Of a stretch of 64,000 nucleotides of DNA, positions 50,342 to 59,591 are shown in pieces (positions within the stretch are counted from its first letter, which is position 1; every line of letters begins with the position of its first letter). Under the pieces are notes generated by a model. It saw nothing but the letters and a program-made list of their open reading frames with translations. It had not been told where the DNA came from and searched no databases. A program made the translations under genes and the position numbers. Source of the stretch: Bog-756 sp963777665 (GTDB lineage: Bacteria > Actinomycetota > Acidimicrobiia > Acidimicrobiales > RAAP-2); assembly GCA_963777665.1 (NCBI GenBank), contig CAVZRJ010000001.1, forward strand, positions 434,001-498,000, in the 5' to 3' direction.

Positions 50342-50690
50342 GGAGCCCCTGCGCGCCCTCGAGGTAGACGTGGTGGATCTCCTCGCGCGGGCGTTCGGTG
50401 GTGACATGGAGCATGACCCGGATGCAGCGGGGCACCGACCCGACCACGGCCAGCTCCCGGGCGCAGATGAGCGGGACGGCGCCGAGCCCCATGTTGCGGG
50501 CTGCGGTGGCCGGGAAGATCGACACGATGTCCTCCGTGGCGGTAAAGAGGATCGAGACGATGTCGTCCTCACCGAGGCCGTTGCGTTCGAGGATCTGGCC
50601 GAGCAGGGCCACCACCCGGTCGGTGACGCCCTCGGGCGTGTCCTCCTCGACCGTGGTCGCGCCGCGGATCGCTCGCAGGGAAGGGGGCAT
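50322..50690 (-). CDS. aroH: Chorismate mutase, AroH class
   Basis: A 122-residue pseudo-alpha-beta-barrel chorismate mutase of the Bacillus AroH type, converting chorismate to prephenate for TyrA, its neighbour. Markers: LRAIRGATTVEEDTPEGV at the start (Arg of the active site), ILFTATEDIVSIFPATAAR (Glu), VGSVPRCIRVMLHV (Arg) and HVYLEGAQGLRDDL (Tyr). Full length for the class. Confidence 0.94.
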   Translation of the reverse strand: MPPSLRAIRGATTVEEDTPEGVTDRVVALLGQILERNGLGEDDIVSILFTATEDIVSIFPATAARNMGLGAVPLICARELAVVGSVPRCIRVMLHVTTERPREEIHHVYLEGAQGLRDDLPD

Positions 50691-50720
50691 CAGCCAGGCA
50701 TGTTACTCAGCGGCTGCAGG

Positions 50721-51503
50721 TCACCTGCCGGCTTGGTGGCTCTCGCCGGCGCCACCACGCCGCTCGGCGGCCACCGTCGGCACGGCCGCCGCCGCGAGGC
50801 CTCGGACCTCGTCGAGGGTGAGGGGCCGGTAGGAGCCCGGCGGCAGCGAGGGGTCGGTCAGGGGGCCGATCCGGGTGCGCACCAACCGGACGACCGGGTG
50901 GCCGATCGCCTCGCACATGCGGCGGATCTGCCGGTTGCGACCCTCGTGGATCACCATCCGCATGAGCGAGGGGGTGACCACGGTCACCCGGGCCGGCGCG
51001 GTTCTCCCGTCGTCGAGCTCGACGCCCTCGCGTAGCCGGCGCACCTCGCCCGCCGTCGGATCTCCCTCGACCTGGACCAGGTACTCCTTTGGCACGCCGA
51101 AGGAGGGGTGGGTGAGACGATGGGTCAGCTCGCCGTCGTTGGTCAGGATCAGCAGCCCCTCGGAGTCCATGTCGAGGCGGCCGACCGGGTGGAGGCGGGG
51201 GGTCGCCGGCACGAGGGAGACCACCGTGGGCCGGTCGTGGGTGTCCTCGGCGGTGCTGACCACGCCGGCGGGCTTGTTGAGGAGGTAGTGCACGAGCCCT
51301 GGACGGACGGAGAGTGGCACCCCGTCGAGCTCGACCAGGTCGACCTCGGTGTCGATCCTGCGGCCGAGCAGCGGTATCTCGCCGTTGACCGTGACCCTGC
51401 CGGCGGCGATGAGGTCCTCGCAGACCCGGCGGGAGCCGACACCGGCCCGGGCCAGCACCTTCTGGAGGCGCTCTCCTCCGGCGAGGGGCGCCGGGTCAGC
51501 CAT
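50721..51503 (-). CDS. rluB: 23S rRNA pseudouridine synthase, RsuA/RluB family
   Basis: A 260-residue protein: N-terminal S4 RNA-binding domain (RLQKVLARAGVGSRRVCEDL) and synthase domain with the catalytic Asp in GRLDMDSEGLLILTNDG. MVIHEGRNRQIRRMCEAIGH is the family's C-terminal block. Located between scpB and aroH as in many actinobacteria. The precise target site cannot be told from sequence, so the symbol denotes the family. Confidence 0.92.
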   Translation of the reverse strand: MADPAPLAGGERLQKVLARAGVGSRRVCEDLIAAGRVTVNGEIPLLGRRIDTEVDLVELDGVPLSVRPGLVHYLLNKPAGVVSTAEDTHDRPTVVSLVPATPRLHPVGRLDMDSEGLLILTNDGELTHRLTHPSFGVPKEYLVQVEGDPTAGEVRRLREGVELDDGRTAPARVTVVTPSLMRMVIHEGRNRQIRRMCEAIGHPVVRLVRTRIGPLTDPSLPPGSYRPLTLDEVRGLAAAAVPTVAAERRGGAGESHQAGR

Positions 51504-52065
51504 CCGAGGCCGGGCGCATCTGCTCCTCGAGCTCAGCCAACGCCTCTGGCCCGGGCAGCAGATCCTCCACCGGCGGGAGCTGCTCGAGCCGGTCGAGGCC
51601 GAGGCGCTCCAGGAAGGCGTCGGTGGTCGCGTAGAGGACGGCCTGCCCCGGCCCGGGAGCCCGCCCGACCGGGATGATATAGCCCCGTTGCTCGAGCAGG
51701 CGGACCACCCCGTCCACGTTGACCCCGCGCAGGGCGGCGATCTGGGCTCTGGAGACGGGCTGTTTGTACGCCACGATGGCCAGCGTCTCGAGGGCGGCGG
51801 CGGAGAGCCGGGAGGAGACCCCGAAATTGGCGAACCGCTCGACGTAGGGGGCGAGGTCCGGATGGGTCTGGATCCTCAGTCCCCCGGCGATCCGTGCCAC
51901 CTCGAACCCGCGACCCCCGTCCCGGCAGGAGGCGATCAGTTCGTCACAGATCGGCTCGAGCTGCTCGACCGGGACCTCGAGCAGCTCGGCCAGCAGACCG
52001 GTCGGCACCGGCTCGACCGCGACGATCAACACGGCCTCGACGGCCCGGGCCTCCGGCGAGAGCAC
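51496..52065 (-). CDS. scpB: Segregation and condensation protein B
   Basis: A 189-residue kleisin-associated protein that forms the Smc-ScpA-ScpB complex in chromosome condensation. Two winged-helix domains: EARAVEAVLIVAVEPVPTGL and ALETLAIVAYKQPVSRAQIA, RGVNVDGVVRLLEQRGYIIP. GTG at 52065 lies right after the scpA stop (2-base gap) and was chosen because homology starts there. Length is normal. Confidence 0.94.
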   Translation of the reverse strand: MLSPEARAVEAVLIVAVEPVPTGLLAELLEVPVEQLEPICDELIASCRDGGRGFEVARIAGGLRIQTHPDLAPYVERFANFGVSSRLSAAALETLAIVAYKQPVSRAQIAALRGVNVDGVVRLLEQRGYIIPVGRAPGPGQAVLYATTDAFLERLGLDRLEQLPPVEDLLPGPEALAELEEQMRPASDG

Positions 52066-52067
52066 GC

Positions 52068-52868
52068 TCAGCCCTCGTACTCGTCGGTCTCGTCCAGTTC
52101 GCCGGTCGGACCACCGCCGACCGTCACGGCCATGGGCGCACGTGACACCCACTCGACGTCCAGATCGCCGAAGGTGTGGCCCTGGTCGAGGGAGACCCGG
52201 CCCTGTTTGAACAGCTCGAGGAGCGCGAGGAAACGGACGATGATCTCGATCCGGGAGGTCAGGTGCCCGGTCAGTTCTCGGAAGGTGGAGCGGCCTGTAC
52301 CCGGCAGGCGGACGGTCAGCTCGGCCACGGCCTCGGCGACGGTCACCGCGTCGACGGTCACGTGCTCGAGGTCCACCGTCGGCGCGGGCCGCTCGCTCGT
52401 CGCACGCGTGTAGGCCGCGGCCACCTGCTCGGCAGTGACCCCCTCCAGGAGGTCCGGGCCACGGATGATCAGGTCGGCGTCGAGGCCGGCGGTCCGGGGC
52501 ACCGAGCGAGCGGCCTGTTCGATGAGCAGGGCGAAGCCGTCGGCGGCGGCCGCGTAGGCCTGGCACTCGAGCAGCCGGGCAAGGAGCAGGTCACGTTCCT
52601 CCCACCCGACCAGCTCCTCGTCGGGCTCGACGTCCCCGCTCCCCGGCAGCAGGCGCCGGGACTTGAGCTCGACGAGCAGGGCGGCCACGACCAGGAACTC
52701 GGACAGGGCGGGGAGGTCGATCTCCTCCCACGAGGCGATCTCGGCGACGAAGGCATCGACCACCTCTGCCAACGGGATGTCGAAGATGTCCAGCTGGTGG
52801 TCCGTGACCAGCTGGAGGAGCACGTCGACGGGTCCCTCGAAGACGGGGGTGGAGACGGTGGTTGCCAC
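52068..52868 (-). CDS. scpA: Segregation and condensation protein A
   Basis: A 266-residue kleisin: VFEGPVDVLLQLVTDHQLDI at the N-terminus binds the Smc head, then LSEFLVVAALLVELKSRRLL, an acidic linker, and a C-terminal winged helix (RIEIIVRFLALLELFKQGRV). GTG at 52868 was taken as the start; the frame is open further upstream but unlike the family. First gene of the minus-strand operon; divergent from trpS by 70 bases. Confidence 0.94.
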   Translation of the reverse strand: MATTVSTPVFEGPVDVLLQLVTDHQLDIFDIPLAEVVDAFVAEIASWEEIDLPALSEFLVVAALLVELKSRRLLPGSGDVEPDEELVGWEERDLLLARLLECQAYAAAADGFALLIEQAARSVPRTAGLDADLIIRGPDLLEGVTAEQVAAAYTRATSERPAPTVDLEHVTVDAVTVAEAVAELTVRLPGTGRSTFRELTGHLTSRIEIIVRFLALLELFKQGRVSLDQGHTFGDLDVEWVSRAPMAVTVGGGPTGELDETDEYEG

Positions 52869-52938
52869 GGAAACCGACCATACCGGCTGGGCCGGGACAC
52901 GCCGTGCACCCACGGGGGCGGCGTACGATGACGCCCTC

Positions 52939-53922
52939 ATGTCCCGAGTGCTCTCCGGCCTGCAGCCAAGTGGCGATCTCCACCTGGGCAATTATCTGGG
53001 TGCCGTCCGCAACTGGGTGGCCGACCAGGACACCCACGAGGCGATCTACTGCATCGTCGACCTGCACGCGCTGACGCTGGACATCGACCCGGGCGAGCTG
53101 CGTTCCCGGACCTACGAGACCGCGCTGGACCTCCTGAGCGCGGGATTGGACCCCGAGCGCTGCACGCTGTTCGTGCAGAGCCACGTTCCCGAGCACCCCC
53201 GGATGTCGTGGCTGCTCGAGTGCCTCGCCACCATGGGCGAACTGGGGCGGATGACCCAGTTCAAGGAGAAGAGCGCGGGTAGGGACTCGGTCCGGGTCGG
53301 CCTGTTCACCTACCCGGTGCTCCAGGCGGCGGACATCCTCCTCTACGACGCCGAGCGGGTGCCGGTCGGCGACGATCAGCGTCAGCACCTCGAGCTGGCG
53401 AGAGAGGTGGCCGTGCGGTTCAACCACCGGTTCGGGGACACCCTCGTGGTGCCCGAGGCGGCGGTTCCCAAGCTGGGGGCCCGGGTGATGGATCTCCAGC
53501 ATCCCGAACGCAAGATGTCCAAGTCGGTCAACTCGCCGCTCGGGACCGTGCTCATGTTCGATGAACCGTCCGAGATCGCCCGGAAGATCAAGAAGGCGGT
53601 CACCGACACCGACGGAGAGGTCCGCTACGACCCCGAGGCCAAGCCGGGGGTGGCCAACCTCCTCGACCTGCTGGCGGTGGCCACCGACCGGACGCCGATC
53701 GAGGTGGCTGCCTCCTACCAGCGGTACGGGGACTTGAAAGCCGACACTGCGGACGCGCTCATCGCACTGCTGGCCCCACTCCGCGAACGGCGGGCCACCC
53801 TGGCTTCCGACCCCGGAGCCGTACGCGGCCACCTGGCCCGGGGGGCAGAGAAGGCCGGCGAGATCGCCTCGGCGACGTACTCCCGCTCTGCGGAGGCAAT
53901 CGGTCTGCTCGCCCCGGGCTGA
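52939..53922 (+). CDS. trpS: Tryptophanyl-tRNA synthetase
   Basis: A 327-residue class I synthetase. HIGH-type motif GDLHLGNYLGAV (13-24), YPVLQAADILLYDAERVPVG with DQRQHLELAREVA, and KMSKS in HPERKMSKSVNS (about 188-199). The length is that of the compact bacterial TrpRS. ATG at 52939 has no clear ribosome-binding site. Small inverted repeats (GGGAGG/CCTCCC, 53975-53991) lie after it, before the convergent YfhO-like gene. Confidence 0.95.
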   Translation: MSRVLSGLQPSGDLHLGNYLGAVRNWVADQDTHEAIYCIVDLHALTLDIDPGELRSRTYETALDLLSAGLDPERCTLFVQSHVPEHPRMSWLLECLATMGELGRMTQFKEKSAGRDSVRVGLFTYPVLQAADILLYDAERVPVGDDQRQHLELAREVAVRFNHRFGDTLVVPEAAVPKLGARVMDLQHPERKMSKSVNSPLGTVLMFDEPSEIARKIKKAVTDTDGEVRYDPEAKPGVANLLDLLAVATDRTPIEVAASYQRYGDLKADTADALIALLAPLRERRATLASDPGAVRGHLARGAEKAGEIASATYSRSAEAIGLLAPG

Positions 53923-53997
53923 CGGCTTCGATACCGACCTCGCTCCGCAACGGCTGGGCCCGGGAGGCCGAGCCGGGAGGAACCGCCTCCCCCTGCT

Positions 53998-56847
53998 TCA
54001 CGTCCTCGAGACGCGCGCCGAGGCGCGCCTCCTGCGGGAGAGCACCCACTCCCCGATTCCCCAGGCCGCCCCGGCAACCACGGTCAGCGCCGAGAGGGCG
54101 AGCCCGACCCACGCCGAGGCGGGACGGTACTGGTAGGTCACGACCCAGGTGCCTGCCGACGGCAGTGCCACCTGCTGGACCAGTCCGTCCCGGAGCACCG
54201 TGAGCCGCACCGACCGGCCACTCCCCTGGTTCACGGCCGTGGCCTGCCAGCCGTCTGCGAACGCGACGCTGCGGTCGATCGTCCGCGGGCCGGCGGCGTG
54301 CACCACGATGCGCTGGCCGCCGTCCGCCGACGGCGGCCCGGCGGTGACGCTCGTCGCTCCCGGCGGCGTCCCGCGGGCGGGACCGGGTGACCACGCCCAT
54401 CCCCGGGCCCGCGTGTTGACGAAGACCCCGAATGAGCCGAAGTCCCCGCGGTAGGCCCAGTGCGGCCAGGTGGTGCCGTACTGCATGGGTCCGTCCAGCG
54501 TTGCCCATCCACCCTGGTCGGTCTCGACCGTCGGGATGCCGACGGTCAGTGTCGACGACGAGGTGTTGCGTACGACGAGACCTGCCGCGCGTGTGCCCTT
54601 GGGGATCCGGACGGCCACCAGTCCGGTCGACGGCCCAACCGCACTCTGATCACCGGTCACGTCGAGCCAGGACACCGTCCCCCGCGGCCCTATGAGGCCC
54701 ACCGCGGAATGCGGCGTCCCCTTCCCCACCGCCAGCGAGCCGGGGAACCGCACGTACCGGAGGGTGAGCGCACTCCCGAAGTACCAGTGATGGGACGCAC
54801 CGGGGCGAAGGGAGACCGGTCCGGTTGCCGCATGGGGGAACCCGTTGTAGGGACTCGAAGGGCTCGGATAGGCGACGGTGGTCGGGGCGGATCCGCTGAC
54901 GGGGAGCGGAGTCATGAAGTAGCCGGGCAACGACAGAAGGGTGCCCACGTCGAGGTCGTCCCAGGTGCTGCCGGCCAACGAGGCGGGAGCGAGGTCCTCC
55001 TGGTAGTGGGCGCCCGTCACTGTCGCGTACGTCCATTCGGTCAGGGCGGCGTACCCCTGGCCGCTACCCAGATCGTTGTAGATGTTGAGGTCGGTCTGGC
55101 CGAGGGCGAGCAGCTCGCTGTCGTTGAACGTGTCCGGGTCGTAGATGGCGAACCGGGCATTGCCGACCAGTGCCGTGAACTGCCGGGCCGGGGCGCCCTT
55201 GGCAGTGGCCAGATCCTGGCTGGTGGGCAGGGCGACCAGGAAGACGTTGAGGAAGACGAGGTCGAACGCGAGTACGGTGCCGAGTGCTCGCCGCAATCCG
55301 CGTACGGTGAAGCGCGCCTCCCAGAGCACCAGGGCGGTCGCGGCCACGGCGACGATCAGTCCTGCCGTGACCACGAGTGCGTCGCGCAGGTGGGTGGACG
55401 AGCTGATCGGGAACTGGACTCCCAGCGCGTTCTGGAAGGGAACGCCGACCGCCCAGACCAGAACGCAGATGAGGGCGATCACGGCCACGGGAGCACACGT
55501 GGCCACGAGCTCGCCCCTGCCCCCGTTTCGCCAGCGCTCCCGCAGACCGGATGCGGCCGTCGAGGCCGCATGGGCGGGTCGGGTCAGCAGGAGGTGTACC
55601 CACCAGGCGGACAACACGGCCAGTGCGGTGTCCACCAGGAGCAGGTTCCGGTTGAGCAGTCGCTCGCTCTTGATGACGGGAAGGAGGAACAGCAGGCGCG
55701 CGAAGGGCGTGGCCCCCCCGATCGCAGCGATCGCCCCGAGGCCGAGCGCGGCGTACCAAACCCACCAGTTCCGGGACTCGGGTCGTGAGCGCCACCGTCG
55801 CAGGCCCAAGGAGCAGGCGGCGATCAAGGCGAGGACGCCGGCGTAGCTGGTGACCTCCTGGAGGTTGTAGGTCCCCGCGTAGTAGGCGAGGCCGGTGTGG
55901 TTGGTACCGAGAAGGAACGGGGCGGCCACCAGGGTGAGCAGGCGGTACGGGAGCGATCCGCTGGTGAAGAACCCGTAGCCGCTGCCGGCGCGCTGCGAGC
56001 TGGCCTGGAAGGCCAGCCCGGGAATCCACTGGGCTGCCCCGAGTGCCAGGCCGATGAGCGCGCCGGCCATGATCCGGATGAGCGAGCGCACTGCCTGGCG
56101 GCGGTTCTCGCTCCGGAGGGCTCCGAGGGAGACCATCCTCCCAACCCAGTACATGGCCAGCAGAACCCCTCCGTCGATGACCGCCTCGGCTCCGCCCGAA
56201 AGGAGGGCGAGCCCGAGGCCTCCGCCCAACAGGAAGACCCAGCCGCGCTGCGGACGTTCCCGGCCCGTGTCGGCTGCGGGACGGGTCAGCTCATGGACTG
56301 CCAGCAGCACCCACGGCAACCAGGAGGCGGCCTCGATGAGATCGATGTGGACCATCTGTGCGGCCATGTAGCCGGCGAACGCAAAGGTCGCGGCTCCGAA
56401 CGTGGCGGCCGTCGCGTCCAGCGGTTGGCGACGCAGGAACAGGTACATCCCGAGGATGGCGACGTCGTAGGCGAGCGCCAGGTTGACCGTCCATCCGGCG
56501 AGGAGTGGGACCACGGCGAACAGCCAGGTCGTCGGGTAGGCCGCGGCGGCGTTGAAGCCGGCAAGGAGGGGGGTTCCGCTGAAGAGGTAGGGATTCCACA
56601 AGGGCAGGATCCCGGCGCGCAGGTCGTGCCCGACGAGGGCACGCAGCGGCAGGTTTTGGATCGCGTTGTCACCGTCGAGGAAGACCCGGTCGAACGGGAG
56701 CGGTGCGACGAGGACGACGAACGGAAGGAGCAGGAGGACGATGAGGCCCGGGTGGCACCGCGCCCAGCGAGATGCCCGGTGTCGGAACGACTCCACGGTG
56801 GCGTCAGCGACGGAGGGTGGGACGTGCGCCTGATCGACTGTGCTCAC
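53998..56847 (-). CDS. Large YfhO-like multi-pass membrane protein
   Basis: A 949-residue protein. The N-terminal half has about 12 transmembrane helices of GT-C type, starting LIVLLLLPFVVLVAPLPFDR, FLDGDNAIQNLPLRALVGHD, and ILPLWNPYLFSGTPLLAGFN, motifs typical of YfhO and related lipid-linked glycosyltransferases (the D-x-D-like acidic loop is DGDN). A roughly 330-residue extracytoplasmic beta-rich domain follows, with a last helix (WVGLALSALTVVAGAAWGIG). Likely transfers a sugar from polyprenyl phosphate to a wall polymer or lipid. Next to, but not overlapping, the M50 gene (16-base gap). Confidence 0.78.
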   Translation of the reverse strand: MSTVDQAHVPPSVADATVESFRHRASRWARCHPGLIVLLLLPFVVLVAPLPFDRVFLDGDNAIQNLPLRALVGHDLRAGILPLWNPYLFSGTPLLAGFNAAAAYPTTWLFAVVPLLAGWTVNLALAYDVAILGMYLFLRRQPLDATAATFGAATFAFAGYMAAQMVHIDLIEAASWLPWVLLAVHELTRPAADTGRERPQRGWVFLLGGGLGLALLSGGAEAVIDGGVLLAMYWVGRMVSLGALRSENRRQAVRSLIRIMAGALIGLALGAAQWIPGLAFQASSQRAGSGYGFFTSGSLPYRLLTLVAAPFLLGTNHTGLAYYAGTYNLQEVTSYAGVLALIAACSLGLRRWRSRPESRNWWVWYAALGLGAIAAIGGATPFARLLFLLPVIKSERLLNRNLLLVDTALAVLSAWWVHLLLTRPAHAASTAASGLRERWRNGGRGELVATCAPVAVIALICVLVWAVGVPFQNALGVQFPISSSTHLRDALVVTAGLIVAVAATALVLWEARFTVRGLRRALGTVLAFDLVFLNVFLVALPTSQDLATAKGAPARQFTALVGNARFAIYDPDTFNDSELLALGQTDLNIYNDLGSGQGYAALTEWTYATVTGAHYQEDLAPASLAGSTWDDLDVGTLLSLPGYFMTPLPVSGSAPTTVAYPSPSSPYNGFPHAATGPVSLRPGASHHWYFGSALTLRYVRFPGSLAVGKGTPHSAVGLIGPRGTVSWLDVTGDQSAVGPSTGLVAVRIPKGTRAAGLVVRNTSSSTLTVGIPTVETDQGGWATLDGPMQYGTTWPHWAYRGDFGSFGVFVNTRARGWAWSPGPARGTPPGATSVTAGPPSADGGQRIVVHAAGPRTIDRSVAFADGWQATAVNQGSGRSVRLTVLRDGLVQQVALPSAGTWVVTYQYRPASAWVGLALSALTVVAGAAWGIGEWVLSRRRRASARVSRT

Positions 56848-56863
56848 CGGGTCGAGGGAGCGT

Positions 56864-57628
56864 TCACACCAACTTGCCTGACCACCACTGGATCAGATTG
56901 TTGAGCGCTTGGATCCACTGATTGCGGAAGAGCAGGAGCAGGATGAGAGGCAGGAACATGAGGAACGGCTGCAAGTTGTAGTAGCCCGGCAGCAGCCGCG
57001 CGGGAATGAACCGCTCGAGGACAGCGGCGCCGTCGAGCGGCGGGCACGGGATGCAGTTGAAGAGCCCGAGCACGATGTTTGCGATGGCTGCCAGATAGAG
57101 GATCTGCTGCAACAACGTGGGCGGGAGTGCTCCGGTTGCGTGAACGAACTCCCTCACGATCAGCGGAGAGCTCGTGACGAAGAGCACGCTCATCAGGGCA
57201 GCGAGGGCGAAGTTGGTCAGCGGACCCACCAGCGCCACCAGGACGATGTGGTTACGGGGGCTGCGCAGGTTGCCCGGGTTGACCGGGACGGGCTTGGCCC
57301 AGCCGTAGGCACCCACCCCCGAGAGGGTGAGGATGGCGGGGACGAGGAGGGTGCCGACCGGGTCGACGTGGCGGACAGGGTTGAGGTTGATCCGCCCTGC
57401 CCGCTTGGCGGTGGTGTCGCCGAACGCCAGCGCCACCACCCCGTGGGAGATCTCGTGGAGGATGATCGACGGGATGAGGACGAGGAAGTAGATGATCTCG
57501 AACCGGGTGATCCGGTGGGAGATGATCAAGGCAGCGATGAGGACCACCGCGACCACCACGATGATGGTGGTCCGCTGGTCGGGCTGAAAGCGCCGCCGGC
57601 GCCAGGCACCGGCGCCGGCGGGGGTCAC
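56864..57628 (-). CDS. M50-family site-2-type membrane metalloprotease
   Basis: A 254-residue integral membrane protein with HEISHGVVALAFGD (HExxH zinc motif) and NCIPCPPLDGAAVLERFIP (the N-x-x-P-x-P-P-L-D-G block that gives the third ligand), plus five or six hydrophobic helices. It belongs to the compact Rip-like M50B group and may cleave anti-sigma factors or remnant signal peptides. GTG at 57628 follows GGAG by five bases; the long upstream frame overlaps the TraR/DksA gene and was rejected. Confidence 0.88.
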   Translation of the reverse strand: MTPAGAGAWRRRRFQPDQRTTIIVVVAVVLIAALIISHRITRFEIIYFLVLIPSIILHEISHGVVALAFGDTTAKRAGRINLNPVRHVDPVGTLLVPAILTLSGVGAYGWAKPVPVNPGNLRSPRNHIVLVALVGPLTNFALAALMSVLFVTSSPLIVREFVHATGALPPTLLQQILYLAAIANIVLGLFNCIPCPPLDGAAVLERFIPARLLPGYYNLQPFLMFLPLILLLLFRNQWIQALNNLIQWWSGKLV

Positions 57629-57641
57629 GGCTCCGGGCCGC

Positions 57642-58016
57642 TCAGGACCGAGTGGCGTGATCGATGCAGTACCTGGAGGCGGGCATGGCCTCGAGGCGGG
57701 CCGGCTGGATGGCCACACCGCAGGCCTCGCAGCGGCCGTACGTGCCGTCCTCCAGGCGGGCCAGGGCGAGGGCCACCTCGTCCAGGGACTCCTTGAGCTG
57801 CCCGGCCAGCACCTCGGCTTCACCCCGTTCGGCCGTCACCTGGCTCGAGTCGGCGAAGTTGGGGTCGTAGTCGAGCCCGCCCTTCTCGCCGAACCCCATC
57901 TCCGAGAGCTCCGACTGCAGCTGACGCTGCTCGATCTCGAGCAGGTGGCGGTAGTCGAAGGGGGGGGCGTCCGTCGGGGAGTCCGTCGGCGCGTCGGTAG
58001 CGGCATCTCTCGGCAC
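57642..58016 (-). CDS. TraR/DksA-family zinc-finger protein
   Basis: A 124-residue protein with a coiled-coil N-terminal half (EIEQRQLQSELSEMGFGEKG, LAGQLKESLDEVALALARLE) and a C-terminal zinc finger (YGRCEACGVAIQPARLEAMP followed by CIDH). It may bind RNA polymerase through the secondary channel like DksA, though actinobacterial members differ. The Asp/Pro/Thr-rich start is low-complexity. It sits ten bases from xerD. Confidence 0.9.
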   Translation of the reverse strand: MPRDAATDAPTDSPTDAPPFDYRHLLEIEQRQLQSELSEMGFGEKGGLDYDPNFADSSQVTAERGEAEVLAGQLKESLDEVALALARLEDGTYGRCEACGVAIQPARLEAMPASRYCIDHATRS

Positions 58017-58025
58017 GGCATGATC

Positions 58026-58958
58026 CTACTTGGCCCAGGCCCCCCCGGCCCGCGGATGCGCCCCTTCATAGGCGGTCCGGAGGTGATCCCGGCTCAGCCG
58101 GGTGTAGATCTGGGTGGTGGCGACGGACACGTGGCCCAGCACCTCCTGGACCACCCGGATGTCGGCACCGTGGGCCAGCATGTGGGTCGCACAGGAGTGC
58201 CGCAGCACGTGGGGGCTGACCACGTCGCCGAGGCCCACCTTGCGTGCCCGGCCCTGGACGGCGGCCCAGGCACCCTGCCGCGACAGACGGCCGCCGCGGT
58301 AGTTGACGAACACCGCCTCAGCGTCGTTGCGGCGCGCCAATCGCTCGCCGGTCATCCGGGGCCGCCCGCCCGGCCCCAGCCAGCGTTCGAGGGCGTGTCG
58401 GGCCGGTCCACCCAGAGGCACCAGCCGCTCCTTTGCTCCCTTGCCGAACACCCGCAGCAGCCCGTCGTCGTCCTTCAAGTCGAGCAACGAGAGCCCGACC
58501 ACCTCGGAGATGCGCGCACCGGTGCCGTAGAGCACTTCGAGCAGCGCCAGGTCCCGCAGGTCGACCGGATCGTCCCCCGCGACCGAGTCGAGCAACAGCT
58601 CCACCTGGGCCTCGTCGAGGGCCTTGGGCAGTCGCCGCGGGAGCTTCGGGGAGCGCACGTCGGCGGTCGGGTCGACCGGCAGCACACCCTCTCCGACCAG
58701 GAACCGGAAGAGTCCGCGCAGGGCGGTCGTGGCCCGGGCCAACGAGGCGGGATTCCTCCCGGCCGCCCGGAGCACATCCAGGTACCGTTCGACCGCCTCT
58801 GAACCGGCGGACAGCGGATCGACCCCTTCTGTCGCAGCCCAGCTCTCCCAGGCGGCGATGTCCCTGCGGTAGGCGAGGAGGGTGTTCCTCGACCTCCCCT
58901 TCTCCACGGCGAGCCAGGAGAGGTACTCCTCAGCACCGATGGAGAGGGGCGTGGCCAC
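58026..58958 (-). CDS. xerD: Tyrosine recombinase XerD
   Basis: A 310-residue site-specific recombinase for chromosome-dimer resolution at dif. Catalytic residues are all present: Arg149 (GARISEV), Lys173 (GKGAKERLV), His250 and Arg253 (HVLRHSCATHML), His276 (LGHVSVATTQIY) and nucleophile Tyr285. The N-terminal SAM-like core-binding domain covers about 8-92. The genomic position before the nudix and pyrG genes is the common actinobacterial one. Confidence 0.94.
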   Translation of the reverse strand: MATPLSIGAEEYLSWLAVEKGRSRNTLLAYRRDIAAWESWAATEGVDPLSAGSEAVERYLDVLRAAGRNPASLARATTALRGLFRFLVGEGVLPVDPTADVRSPKLPRRLPKALDEAQVELLLDSVAGDDPVDLRDLALLEVLYGTGARISEVVGLSLLDLKDDDGLLRVFGKGAKERLVPLGGPARHALERWLGPGGRPRMTGERLARRNDAEAVFVNYRGGRLSRQGAWAAVQGRARKVGLGDVVSPHVLRHSCATHMLAHGADIRVVQEVLGHVSVATTQIYTRLSRDHLRTAYEGAHPRAGGAWAK

Positions 58959-58967
58959 CGGACCGGG

Positions 58968-59591
58968 CTACCCGGCCCTTCCCGGTTCCAGCGGGCCCGG
59001 CCCAGCCCGGTCGAGGCGACGCCTGGCCAGCGCCACACCGAGGATGGTGGTGGCGTCCACGATCGAGCCGTCGTCGACCATGGCGTCGAACTGGTCGAGG
59101 GGGACCTCGATCACCCGCAGGAAGCGTTCCTCGGTTCCCTGCCGGTCCGAAGCCACCGGACGGAGACCCGTTGCCAGGTACACGCTGGACACCTCGTCGC
59201 AGAAGCCCGGCGTGATGACGGTCCGGGTGAGAAGCGTGAGCGACCCGGTTGCGTAGCCGACCTCCTCGGCGAGCTCCCGGTGGGCCGTCGCGTCCGGCGG
59301 CTCTCCGTCGACGTCACAGGTACCCGCCGGGATCTCGAGGACCCACCCGTCGACGGGTGGTCGGTACTGGTGGACGAGCACCACGCAGCGGTCGTCGGTG
59401 ACCGGCACGACCGCGACCGCTCCCGGATGGCGGACGATGTCCCGTTCGAAGGTCTCCCCGTCGGGATCGCGGAAGGTCGCCCTGCGCACTGAGATGAACC
59501 GACCCTGCAGGACGGTCTCCTCGCCGAGCGCGGTGAACACGGGGAGCCCGTCGGTGTCCGCCGGGGCGCCCGCCGGCTCAGCCGACGGCAC
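58968..59591 (-). CDS. NUDIX hydrolase, ADP-ribose pyrophosphatase-like
   Basis: A 207-residue NUDIX protein. The box is GTCDVDGEPPDATAHRELAE followed by EVGY, which fits Gx5Ex7REUxEExGU. The preceding LVHQYRPPVDGWVLEIPAG is typical of ADP-ribose pyrophosphatases, which hydrolyse ADP-ribose to AMP and ribose-5-phosphate. ATG at 59591 overlaps the end of pyrG by 14 bases, so they are co-transcribed. Confidence 0.9.
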   Translation of the reverse strand: MPSAEPAGAPADTDGLPVFTALGEETVLQGRFISVRRATFRDPDGETFERDIVRHPGAVAVVPVTDDRCVVLVHQYRPPVDGWVLEIPAGTCDVDGEPPDATAHRELAEEVGYATGSLTLLTRTVITPGFCDEVSSVYLATGLRPVASDRQGTEERFLRVIEVPLDQFDAMVDDGSIVDATTILGVALARRRLDRAGPGPLEPGRAG